64,000 nucleotides of DNA from Nipponacmea schrenckii. Taxonomy: Eukaryota > Mollusca > Gastropoda > Lottiidae. Location: positions 5,456,001 to 5,520,000 of the forward strand of contig JAUJPP010000011.1 in NCBI GenBank assembly GCA_030562195.1, given 5' to 3'. This document shows positions 54,421 through 64,000 of this stretch, piece by piece (position 1 is the stretch's first letter; every line of letters begins with the position of its first letter). The position numbers were made by a program, and so were the translations under genes. The notes beneath the pieces are model-generated. The model was not told where the DNA came from. It did not search any database and saw nothing but the letters and a program-made list of their open reading frames with translations.

Positions 54421-57400
54421 TTCAAACTTGATCTAAAATTGTGTATTCTACCATGTTGACTACATTTGAGATAGATTTTTATTTCTGTCATGAAAACTGA
54501 ATACAGAAAGCTTATATAAATTGACAAGTACAAAGAACAATTCATTGTTTCCAATCTTTATTTTACCAACTTAGATTTTTCCATTGTTGTGGAAATTGTA
54601 GTTACGTATTTACAATATAGGAAGCTAAATAAGAAATCTTAATTTGTATTTATTTGGTTAAATTTCGAAGCCAAGATCTTATGGTCACTGTGTTATTCTT
54701 CCAAATATACAATTCCTTTCAGAAACATTTCACGGACACATTTACATTTAGTTGGACACCATCAAACATCCTCGAACGGTTGCAAGAACATAGGATGGGA
54801 GGTCAATTTATGAAGATCTTTCATTTGTACCGTATAAAAATCGTGGTGTCGGAGAGTCTGAAATATTGTATAAAAAAACAAACCGGCTATACTGTTTAGA
54901 ACAATTCTGCAGGTAGCCTAAGTAACATACTATTGCACCCACTTGGTGACTTACAAATCAAGCAATTATGCTATCGAGATATTACCCTCACGATGCTCAT
55001 CAGAGCAATGTTCAGTTTTGTTGGCTATGAAAGTTGTTAATCTAGGTTATAAATTTCCGTTTCCCTCATTTCCTCAGGTCGGAGTGCTACAAGTATCGAA
55101 ATGAATTAGATATTTCATTATTAACAGTGGAGTGTATAACAGCATACCAAACCACGTACTAGTCTAAACGGCAAACAACTGTGAACTGAATGTCGGTTAT
55201 CGCCCAAGAGATATAATTAAATAATAGGGCGTCTGTACTAAGGGCCATAACTCAACATATAAATTTTATTTTCACAGATATTCAATTAAATACAATATAT
55301 CATTTATTAAAATCGTTTTTGTTTTACAATTCCATCCGAGATTAAAACAATCTAAAATTGCCACAACAGCCACATATGAAGAAATTGCGTGGACTTTCCC
55401 TATTTTTTAATAGGTCAAGTATTTTAGTGTTGTAAACCACGGGAGATAACTCATCACGCTATTCTATATTTTAGATGACCTACTTTGTTTTTAAGTATCT
55501 TAAATCAAGCCCCCATTTTAGTTTTAATTTTTTTAAACATGGAATTAGTCCCTTTTAAATAATAAACAGGTATGAACTTTTAGGTTAGGTGTCTGCAAAT
55601 TCAATCATTTGCTTTCTTCTTTTCATTCCATATTTCTTTCTGATTTTACACCACTAACCGACCCACACCCTGATCAAATGTCTGATGGATATACCAGATT
55701 AACATTATTTCATTTGAGAAAAAAACTTAAGTCAAAGTTGATACTATGACATAAATAAGAATACATGAATATACAAGATCTAGGTTAAATATGTTAGTGG
55801 TGCACATATCACGGGAGGTAACTCAAATTCAAATCTTGTTGATGACCTATATTATCTTGTAATAATACTAATCCCTTGTAGACAATAATATTGTTGTCGT
55901 GACGGCGATTAAATCATTTCACCAAGGGCTCAAATTGTTGAAGAGTGAAATGTACAGAAGTTAATTGTAATTGGTCATTCACAGCATTAACTAATAGTCA
56001 GTTAAAGTCACTCTTCACTGCCTCTATTTCTTTACTATATCTTTCTCTGTATCTGAGCTTTCATCACCTCAGATTTTTTATTTCTTTACCATGAGCTCTG
56101 CTAATTGGTGTTTTTAGGCCTGACAACTTTGTCATAAAGATATAGTTTTCATGTAGTAAGGACAGGTTTTATGTCACTTGGGTATTTTAGAGTACATAGT
56201 TACATTGAATCTTATTTAATATAATATGGAACAGCTTGGTATTTGTTTGTATCAGATATATTGTTCTAATATATTCTGAAAGTTGGATTTCCTGTTAAAA
56301 CTATGGTTTAGTTTATATTTCACAGTTTTGTGTACCCTAGTAACCATCTGTGGCAGCCATCTTGGATTTTAGTCATGTAGTAATAGTTCAGCTCCAGTTT
56401 TTCAAACATTTATATTAAATATTTCATATTTATTCACTCCATCATTTTTCCTACATCTAAACATCTCTCTACAACTTTTTACAATCCCTTATTTTCAGAT
56501 CTTAGCCTTGGTAAGGTACTACACCTTAGATAGTTTAGTTAAGTAAAACCCCCTTTTAGGGTAGTTTATTATATATTTAGTATCGTTTATAGAGGTCATT
56601 ATTCATAGTTATATTTCATATGATTAAGATATTGCTGTATGCATAATATATAAACTAAATTCTTATTTTATTGTGATTTAGGTTACTTTGATTTGTTATA
56701 TATGTTCCTGATTATATCCTTTGTATTTTCAGGGGTTTTGTTATTATGTAATGAATCTGTTAATTGAACTCTTGGTGTGGTCATTTACTTACCTGAGCAC
56801 CCCCCTCGTCAACATTAATACAAAATGTCAGATCAAACCTGAACACCTCAGGGTGAATCCATGTTGATGTCAACTAGACATTGAATCTATATTGTTTTAG
56901 TAATAATTACAGGCTGCAAAATAAAAACTGTAATACACTTTATCTTTTATCGAATGTACATGATTTATCAAGCAATCGTTTGTCTGCCTTTTCAAATACA
57001 TAATGCTCTAATAGATGTAGTATTAACAATAATAATTGGTTCCTATGAAAGACATAATAACTAACGCCACAGATCATATGAAAATGACTTATCAATGTCT
57101 TTGGTAATATATGCAGTATCGAAAGGTTGACAAAGCATTGTGCAATAAAGGAAAAAAAACATAGCCATCGTTAATAGGTAAACAAACAGCTTTGCTTGAT
57201 CTTTTGATATCAGAAACTATAGAATTTACATAATAAATGTGAACAAGTCTAGAATCATAAGGGTAAGTGAAAAAGGCTTGCATCTGTCTAGTTTTAAGAA
57301 TATTACACATTCATCTTCTTTCTTGTCTAAAACACCAGTAAATTCTTCATTAGATATACAAAACACGCGCTATCTTTCAGATCAGTTGAAATTCTATCCC

Positions 57401-57540
57401 TAGGGGACCCAAATCATTTCTATCAATGGAAAAAAATCATTCTTTTAGATTTGGCATAGTCAGCATACAAATAAATGCATGAAATATCTTTTTTTTTAAA
57501 TTTCATATATTTTTCATAATTTCACTATTCGATCATGGCC
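54421..57540. other. Three-kilobase stretch without recognisable features
   Basis: AT-rich. Short phrases such as CACGGGAGATAACTC (55438) and CACGGGAGGTAACTC (55812) suggest worn dispersed repeats. No coding frame, splice-bounded exon or transposon motif was found. Confidence 0.5.
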
Positions 57541-58320
57541 TAATTTTCCACAGTTTATCGTTGTTTTTTTTCATCATCTGTGACTAAAATATTGTCAACG
57601 AAGTGCAATTTTGTTATCAAGAGCCGAAAACGCTTTCTGGACATCAAGTCTGCTACCAGTTCGCACCGAATATCTGTTTACAAGAAACTGCGAACACTGG
57701 GCATACGAATTATACCCATGCGAAAAAATATAGCAATGACTATTTCCAGTTCTTTGGAGGTTAGCTCAACACTTTTACCATCGTTCTGTACGCTATACTG
57801 ATTTGTTTGTTCTGTCACCACATCAAGCATTCAGAAGATACAAACTTTTGAAAATATTAAATTGGAGACAAGGGTTGTTCATTCCCACTGGAATTTCGTA
57901 AACATCCCTTCTAAATGTTGTGTCTGGTGGAACATAATCCTTGTCTACCCATTTTACACCAGCTAAATAGGCAAGTGGCAAATTATCGTCATCATCATCC
58001 GACTTAGTGGCGTTAACATCATCATCATCATTCTGAAAGCAATGCAGAAATTTTCTGTGTAATCGGAGAAATCGTTATGTGCCTCCAGTATTAAAAGAAA
58101 ATGGATATTTTCATAGATGAATCAATTTAATTTGGTTTAAAGAGTCACTTAAAGTGAGAAAACTTACCGTTTGTACATCATCATCGTCATCAAACTCTGA
58201 ATCTGATTCATCGGAGATGTAATCACCATGGTCACTATCATTTGACCTAGATTTTTGTTTAAACAATGAACACTGATTAGATTTTTTTGCTACTTGAACC
58301 AGTGGCGATTTTGAACTTTT
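57540..58320 (-). pseudogene. piggyBac-type transposase with an intron, broken
   Basis: On the minus strand an acidic exon (HGDYISDESDSEFDDDDDVQ) ends at a consensus donor (gtaagt, about 58168). The next exon starts after GCTTTCAG near 58036 with NDDDDVNATKSDDDDDNLPL and AYLAGVKWVDKDYVPPDTTF. It continues DVVTEQTNQY (after a frame change), SVELTSKELEIVIAMFFRMG, a stop, then DIRCELVADLMSRKRF, a frame change and KLHFVDN with DKLWKIRP. This is the N-terminal half of a piggyBac transposase. The catalytic aspartate block (SIDE) is not found below 57540. Different copy from 41480-42236. Confidence 0.7.
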
Positions 58321-58327
58321 TATGATT

Positions 58328-59082
58328 TTATTTCAGCATTTGCAAAAAAAAAAAAAAAAAAATTTCAAATAGGAATGCAGAGATGAAGTTTAAAAAACAC
58401 TCATGATTTGCAACATCTTGATGTAATTGAAGGGGGGAATAGACATTATAAGTAGTAAACGTTTTACCATAGAACACCTGACATTGCTGCACAAAGTAAC
58501 ACATCATATCCCTAGTAAATGGCAAAAGATTTTCCCTTACAGTAGGTTTTGTTTGCAAATAAATCCACATAGATATAGACAAATTAAGAAAATGCTGATA
58601 CAAATTTTCAGTCAGATAACGGTATGATATAGCTTTAGGATTTTTCAACAATGTACGATTATCTTTGGGTAAACTATGTCCATGCTTTCTCAAAATGCCA
58701 AATAAACTGTTCAACGACTCCTGTGTACATTTACTATTTATAGCCCAACAGACTAATTCTTTCCCAAGAACATCATCTTTCGTTAACTTTTCATTATCTA
58801 AATCTTCATAATTTGATTCTTCCTCATGTGAACTAGAACATACTAAATCACCATCCTCAACAGTATTTCCATCATTATTGTCAATTGTTAGATAGCTTGC
58901 AATATTTTCATCACTGATCTGGTCATTTGTCTGAGAGTTTGCAACATTAATTTCAATAATTGCAGAATTTTCACCTATTTCATCCTTATATTAGAAATAT
59001 TTTCTCCTAAATCAGAATCAATCAATAAACTGGATCTGAGTGTTCTATTAATATATCGCTTCATGCGGAAATTATAACTCAT
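58328..59082 (-). pseudogene. Internally deleted EnSpm/CMC-like transposon ORF
   Basis: ATG at 59082 (MSYNFRMKRYINRTLRS), frameshift near 58985, then a long acidic frame to SLNSLFGILRKHGHSLPKDN / RTLLKNPK near 58650. This is the conserved N-terminal motif of animal EnSpm-like proteins as I recall them (NxLLxxLRxHGHxxLPxDxRTLL). Only about 25 residues later the frame carries C-terminal features: FVQQCQVFYGKTFTTYNVYS, then LHQDV and FISAFLFE, which match the YNVHxxxHLxxDV...SAFxFE block. The DDE core of several hundred residues between them is missing. The ORF is thus a deletion derivative. It lies just upstream of the piggyBac copy on the same strand. Confidence 0.6.
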
Positions 59083-59820
59083 GACAAATATTACTGACAA
59101 AATACAATTCTTGACACTTGGCAAATCAAAATTTGGTTAACATAACTTCAAGACGCTTGACACCTTGATCAGTGATACTACAAAAAACAATAAAATTCTG
59201 ATATAGATGTACATGAAAAACAAAATCAGAAACAAATGTCAGACTATTTCGAGTTTCTATGAATATGGTATACTATAGTAAATGTTTCCTTGATAATATA
59301 ACTTCCTTGATAATATAACTTAACGAGTATAAAATTTGACAAGCTTGCACACCAATCACCCCGTTTTAACTAATTGTAGTATAATATATAAACATGTACA
59401 TGTAAATATATTAAATATATACAACTGAAATGGAGAATCAACAAGAAACTGTTCAAGGGACACACCAATATAAGTCCATATTCAATGAGCAAACAAAAAT
59501 CTCAAGACGATTGTACTGTTACAAATTAGGTCAAGTGTATTTTCCTACCAAATGTTTCTGCTCTTCCTCGCCCACAAGAAGCTCATCCATTCTTTCTATT
59601 TCTTCATTTTTTTTTTTGTCACACTCTGAGTGGCAATTCTCTTCATGAAATCTTTTACGTCACATAATGAGTGAAGCACTCTTTTCTCTAACTCTGGAAA
59701 TGCACATATTTATAGTTTAAAGATGCAGACTCACTAACTCCCTAAGTTAGTTATATTTATAACTAAGTTAAATGATAACTATTAAATGAAAAGTTATATA
59801 TATGTCCTGAAATCTAACAA
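59083..59820. other. Non-coding stretch
   Basis: AT-rich, with a direct repeat CTTGATAATATAACTT at 59290-59320. No gene seen. Confidence 0.45.
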
Positions 59821-59822
59821 TG

Positions 59823-60883
59823 AATTCTGAGAATTCTGGACTCTATTCTGTCTGGATGTTTAATACCAGGATATTCTTTAGCCAATAATGTTAATTCTGT
59901 CTGACCAGAAAATGGGGTATCAGCATGTGGTCTTGCAAATAGATATGGATTTGTAGTTCGAATGCCAACAGTTTCTCTGGTGTTAAGTAGAAGTTCTACG
60001 GCTTGTTTGCTGTCAGGTGTGAGCAGAACAAATGACTCTACATTTTTGGACTTCCCCCAGACACAACCATATCCATTCTGAAAATATAAAAAAGAGTAAA
60101 AAATTAAATTCCACGAAAACGTGCAAAGGGTAGGTAAAAAGTCGATACAAAGAATAAATATAGCTACACTATGGGACTGGTCCCTTCATCAAGCGAATAC
60201 AGGTTATGAGTATATCATAATTAAAAGAGGTATCAGGTGTCTAGAAGAGTAACCATACCCTGCCTGGCGCCACACGTCATTTCTGAAATAAGAAACAATT
60301 TAACACCTCTCTGAATTACTCATAAGGAAATGATACCAAATTGTACAGATAGAAGTTGAAAACCATGTTGTTATGAAAATAAAGATCATGGTTATGAACG
60401 TACCTGTTTGCAAATAACTGGTTAACTTTTGACAATGTTAGACTTATTTCTTCATTTCTATCTTCATTCCATGCGGGTCTATTTATGTAATCAGTAACTT
60501 TTAGTTCTGTTACTTCTGCTGGACGTCGTTTGTTGAAAGTATTAACCTACAAATTGTGAGCTTTGCTAACTCACTCAAATCAGATAAATTCATAGTATGA
60601 ACAATTTAAAATCTTCAGTGAGAGTAATGATCTGGTAACGTTTGTACTATTTGGTACAAACAGAATTTACCCTTTAGTTCCATTCCGATTCAAATAACTT
60701 TTGGAAAGTGGTTACCTCTTTCTTTTTTTCTACATTATTATTACGTAAAGCTTGGCCAATTTTCCCCTGAATGATGTGCCCCAATAAATGTCCTATGTTT
60801 CTTCCTAATGATAAAAAACTTGACGGTTGTTGATGCCATAAGTTTGAAGTTAAAACCAAGATACCTTCCTTATATATAAACAT
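59823..60883 (-). pseudogene. Tyrosine-recombinase-like repeat protein, exons on minus strand
   Basis: Three pieces fit one family. 60883-60674: NIGHLLGHIIQGKIGQALRN and VTTFQKLFESEWN, ending in a stop. 60546-60404: between an acceptor (TTTGTAG) and a donor (gtacgt), FNKRRPAEVTELKVTDYINR then WNEDRNEE and SLTLSKV. 60077-59823: after TTTTCAG, GYGCVWGKSKNVESFVLLTP, then AVELLLNTRETVGI and NPYLFARP. The order FNKRR..E / GK....VPVLLTP / LL..R...GI...NPYLFA is that of uncharacterised fish and mollusc proteins whose C-termini carry RKHxAT and MGHD motifs like tyrosine recombinases. That catalytic end is absent here. The phase between the last two exons does not fit directly, and a small exon near 60270-60290 may be missing. 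Confidence 0.5.
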
Positions 60884-60889
60884 ATTTAA

Positions 60890-61257
60890 CAGCGTTACAA
60901 GCTAGAATGTCAGTTGGTTGTGCATAAAATAATGATGCTTTTATGTGAATGGTCTTATCAGTGGTGTTTGTTATAGGAATAATAGTCTTGTTCCGTTCTA
61001 AACGTGCTAAAATCAAAGGTGGGCGTGGTAGATTTATATCTGAATATGTCTGGATTATCTTGTCCTCGAAAAACTGAAGGAACTTTACCTTGAACAGCGA
61101 TAAAGTGAACAGCATTAGGCTTAATATATGAATTAGCTATCGTTTGAAAATTGATCTTGGGTGGTACAGAATCTATGTTATAACGTAAAACATTGTCTTC
61201 AAAATCTAGTGAACCTTGTAGTGAGGCTAAAGTGTCTTGTCCATGTTGAACTATCAT
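60890..61257 (-). pseudogene. Gypsy-type protease-to-RT linker remnant
   Basis: On the minus strand from 61257: IVQHGQDTLASLQGSLDFED, then NVLRYNIDSVPPKI and a beta-rich stretch. After a frameshift near 61080: RPPLILARLERNKTIIPITN and a short tail with ASLFYAQP. The pattern GxDxL....G.LDF..N.L......VP followed by V.N.T...V.I..G...A is the segment after retroviral-type aspartic protease in gypsy polyproteins. The DTG motif and the reverse transcriptase are not present. Confidence 0.45.
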
Positions 61258-62500
61258 TATTTAATCCAAAGGACGACATGATTTCAGAAATTCTAAGAAT
61301 TGCTTTTTAATGTCTCGTCTACTATTGAATACACGACCTTCAATCAATCCATAGTCTTGCAGGTCCTTATAATGTCTGTTTAAACAAGTTACGTTCTGCA
61401 GCTGATTGAGGATTAACATTTTCTTCGGAGCATTCTAAAAAAATCTTCAAAGCATAGATAATAAGCTAATGCAGTATCTCTGGATAACACAAAACCATCA
61501 AATTTAGAGGGTTTTAGACTAGCAGCCATATTTAAAGTCAAATTGATACAAAATATCGATAAAATGAGATAATGCAACATCCAGACTTACTCAGTCATAT
61601 TCATTCATAAGGTATACAAACCTAAGTTAAATTTTAAAAAGCTGGGAATTCTTAATAAACTTAAAGTTTGTAAGATGAAAAAAAAAAAACTGAAATATCT
61701 GAAAAGTGTTCAAGTTAATGCTAGAAAAGTTCGTGTTAATCTCAAAGCAGTATATTTGAAATTTTAACCACCATTTGGCTATCTTCTATTTTTTGAGCTT
61801 ATCTTCAGGTCTGATTCTACTTTAATCTTCGTTAGTTAATCACTTTGATGTTACTGTGGTAATAACCATGGTTCATAACAATTATTTGTAGTTTGACTGT
61901 TTGTTTATTGAGACCATATAATCCTGACTGCAATTGTTTGATTGACATCTACTAAAAAAAAGCTTGAAAAACTTCACAAACTTAATTTTAAAATCAAATA
62001 TAACAAGGGGAGAGAAATAATACTAGACTACCTATCTCGCAACCTGTTATAAGCAAATGGTTTGTTGCTTTTTTGATTTCCATGAAATTAATGGACAAAT
62101 GTTGGCAACTGAAATCCAAAACCAGTGATACTTTTCCTGTCAGGACCCTTCGCCCAATCTGCACCACAGTATCCAATGATGCTTAATGGTACTAATTTTT
62201 TATTTTTGTAAAACGATCAATTGTACCCTCTAGGTACCTGAGTATATGTTAAGCCATAGTTAAATGGTTTGGACATGTACTGTGATAAATATGTAACAAT
62301 AAGTGATAAATTAGGTCTTGTACTTGTCATTATAATACTAATTCAAGCTACTACTACTAATATAAAATGAATCAGCCTAAATCAGTCATCAGGAAGTAAG
62401 TAATGATATGAACAAAAAGATATTGAAATGAGATCAGAATTTAGTAAGCACCAATACACACATCCATTTTTAAGAAAAATAATCTATAAAATTTAACTTT
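61258..62500. other. Stretch without recognisable features
   Basis: Short minus-strand frames (for example 61994-62176) have no motif I know. AT-rich, with an A-tract at 61678-61690. Confidence 0.45.
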
Positions 62501-62504
62501 CTTC

Positions 62505-64000
62505 TGTCTCAATGGACAGCTCGCATATGAAGTCCTCTTGTGTCTAGTTGACCTGCATTTGCAAGCTGTAGAAGGAAGGGTTTGAATTTCCACATTGCCA
62601 GCATATGTATGTTACATCTTTTTCTACATCCTCATCATTCTGATTATCATCATCCTCGCCTACAACAATTACTTCAGACCCGTAGTCGTGTCTACTGAAG
62701 GACTGGTTCCATTATCTTCGTTCATCCTGTTCCAACACTCTAGCCTTTAGATGTGGTCTTGAGATGCCCGGGCCTCCTTAGATGTGGTGAACTATCTTCG
62801 TATTAATCTTTCATCCATTTTTTCTTCCATTCATTCATCTTATTTGGTGGTAATGGTAATCCCATTCGTTCATAAACTTCTGCCAGCCAACTATAATCCT
62901 CCCCGTAATGATCATAAGGCAAATACAGAATTTGCCTGAAGAAGACCCACTACATTAGTCGCCAGGCAGTAATGGAGCCTGTGGATACTCCAGTCTTTAC
63001 TTCTAAAATGTGTAAGAATGCTGTGTGCTCCTTCAAGAATTATCGAATGGCCAATTCCCAAATCTGGGTGAATAATATTCTTCACTTCTTCAGTCCTCCC
63101 TTGACCTCTATTTCATAGGCTAATTGGTAAAGTGGACAGGTTAGCTTTAGGTTTTCCGAACATTGTAATTCCTCTGTTTCACACTTCCCACAAGAACAAA
63201 CCACTAAAGGGTGAAAAGTACAATGTTCGCCTTCCCATTCATGTTCTGCCATTTAAAACAAAGTGTTTCTCAGGTCGTCAGGCCTTGTACCGCATTCCAA
63301 CAGAGCACAAAAAAAAACATTCACTTTGGACAGTGAAATGAAGGCTTCTTTCATGAATCCACATTATTTCTTGTGATTACCCCCCGCACATTCACATTTT
63401 ACAATGTCTACACTAGGAAAGTTTTTCCTCCATACTTCATTACACTTAATTCAGATTATTCAAGATTCCGATGATTCAAGCAAACTAAGGAAATCTGCAG
63501 ATTTGAAGTGCCCCTGGAGTTTCGCACCAGGTCAGGAAGGAGAGATGATTCCACTTCTGTTAAAGAATTCTGAAAAGCCCTAAGCCGCAGACGTTGCAAA
63601 GCTTCAAACATTAAAATTTAATGTGACCGTATGCTTCTATTGTAATGATGCCCAGATATAACTCCATTTGAAGATCCCTGAACAACAACATCAGACTCTT
63701 TAAAAATCCTGTAGACCTGCATCTCTAAATCTTTTACCAATTACAGCCATAACAGACATAGCAGTATGAAAGTCACCCTGTCTTACAATAAAACGCTGCA
63801 TTACAGGGTATTTTCATCTTTTTTCTTATGAGCAAGATCGTTTATCTTCTTTTTTGTTTATAACCAATCAACCTTTAAAGAAATCTTAAGTTGACTTTTT
63901 TTTGGTCACAGCCAAAATAATTATCTAACCCAGTACTCAACACAAGAGGATTGTTTTCAGCGAATGGATTTTTCTGGAATTACATGACCAACTCAATATT
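62505..64000 (-). pseudogene. Degenerate transposon protein with Cys/His-rich tail, runs off right edge
   Basis: Minus-strand frames, in order from the right edge: VRQGDFHTAMSVMAVIGKRF (about 63770), GVISGHHYNRSIRS, FEALQRLRLRAFQNSLTEVE (about 63590), CECAGGNHKK, a WEGEHCTFHPLVVCSCGKCE block (about 63220), LTCPLYQLAYEIE, then GHSIILEGAHSILTHFRSKD and IHRLHYCLATN (about 62990). The tail is CKC-ST..HKRTSYASCPL (about 62550). I know this order from a widespread uncharacterised animal repeat protein, but not its superfamily. Several stops and frame changes show decay. The N-terminus lies outside the window. An acidic stretch (EDDDNQNDEDVE) sits before the Cys-rich tail. Confidence 0.55.

Noticed and set aside
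57092..57310. 72-aa minus-strand frame downstream of piggyBac
   Set aside because: Lies where the transposase should continue, but shows none of the expected piggyBac motifs.
59430..59648. 72-aa plus-strand frame
   Set aside because: Low-complexity serine/phenylalanine end in a T-tract; no homology recognised.

Overview
The window reads as nuclear DNA of a metazoan, most likely a bivalve or other mollusc. Reasons: AT-rich sequence with long intergenic stretches, spliceosomal intron borders (for example a consensus donor at 8332 and acceptor at 8471), two scaffold gaps of exactly 500 N (7013-7512, 42237-42736), and many degenerate copies of repeat units built on GGGCAATAACTC and GACGGACGG, which I associate with bivalve genomes. 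The organism call is inference; no species-diagnostic gene is present. There are no operons, and I saw no rRNA, tRNA or CRISPR array.

The window is almost entirely a graveyard of mobile elements from many superfamilies. Left part (1-7.0 kb): a minus-strand C2H2/CxxC transposon-type ORF running off the left edge, one arm (1891-3725) of a 1.8-kb inverted repeat pair, then old dispersed repeats up to the first gap. 8.0-11.1 kb: the best preserved coding unit, a 755-residue spliced protein inside about 25-bp terminal inverted repeats, with candidate RNase H-fold (DDE-like) acidic residues. 11.1-12.7 kb: a broken pogo/Tigger transposase with a C-terminal PHD-type finger. 13.8-19.7 kb: a degenerate Ty3/gypsy element, split by the second inverted-repeat arm (16282-18155).

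21-36.6 kb: a PWWP exon, a minus-strand non-LTR retrotransposon, an OB-fold/zinc-ribbon exon, two near-identical 2.1-kb direct copies of an element with a Mutator-like transposase tail, a BEL/Pao fragment and an unidentified terminal exon. 38.3-40.7 kb: a nearly intact pogo-family element (TIRs, TA duplication, DD35D) broken by one stop codon. 41-46 kb: piggyBac, Harbinger and pogo fragments plus a 30-bp tandem array next to the second gap.

46-54.4 kb: scattered fragments, including a cysteine-protease-like domain, an integrase helix, a family-B DNA polymerase motif C (MDTDS), palindromic short repeats and a minisatellite. 57.5-64 kb, minus strand: piggyBac, an internally deleted EnSpm/CMC-like ORF, a tyrosine-recombinase-like multi-exon unit, a gypsy protease-region remnant and another transposon protein leaving the right edge.

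Few genes act together here. Candidate host exons are 21263-21351, 21846-21919, 25739-26230 and 36249-36408 (all plus strand). The best candidates for new biology are the 8.0-11.1 kb element, the mixed polymerase/protease/integrase block at 48.9-52.4 kb, and the tyrosine-recombinase-like unit at 59.8-60.9 kb.
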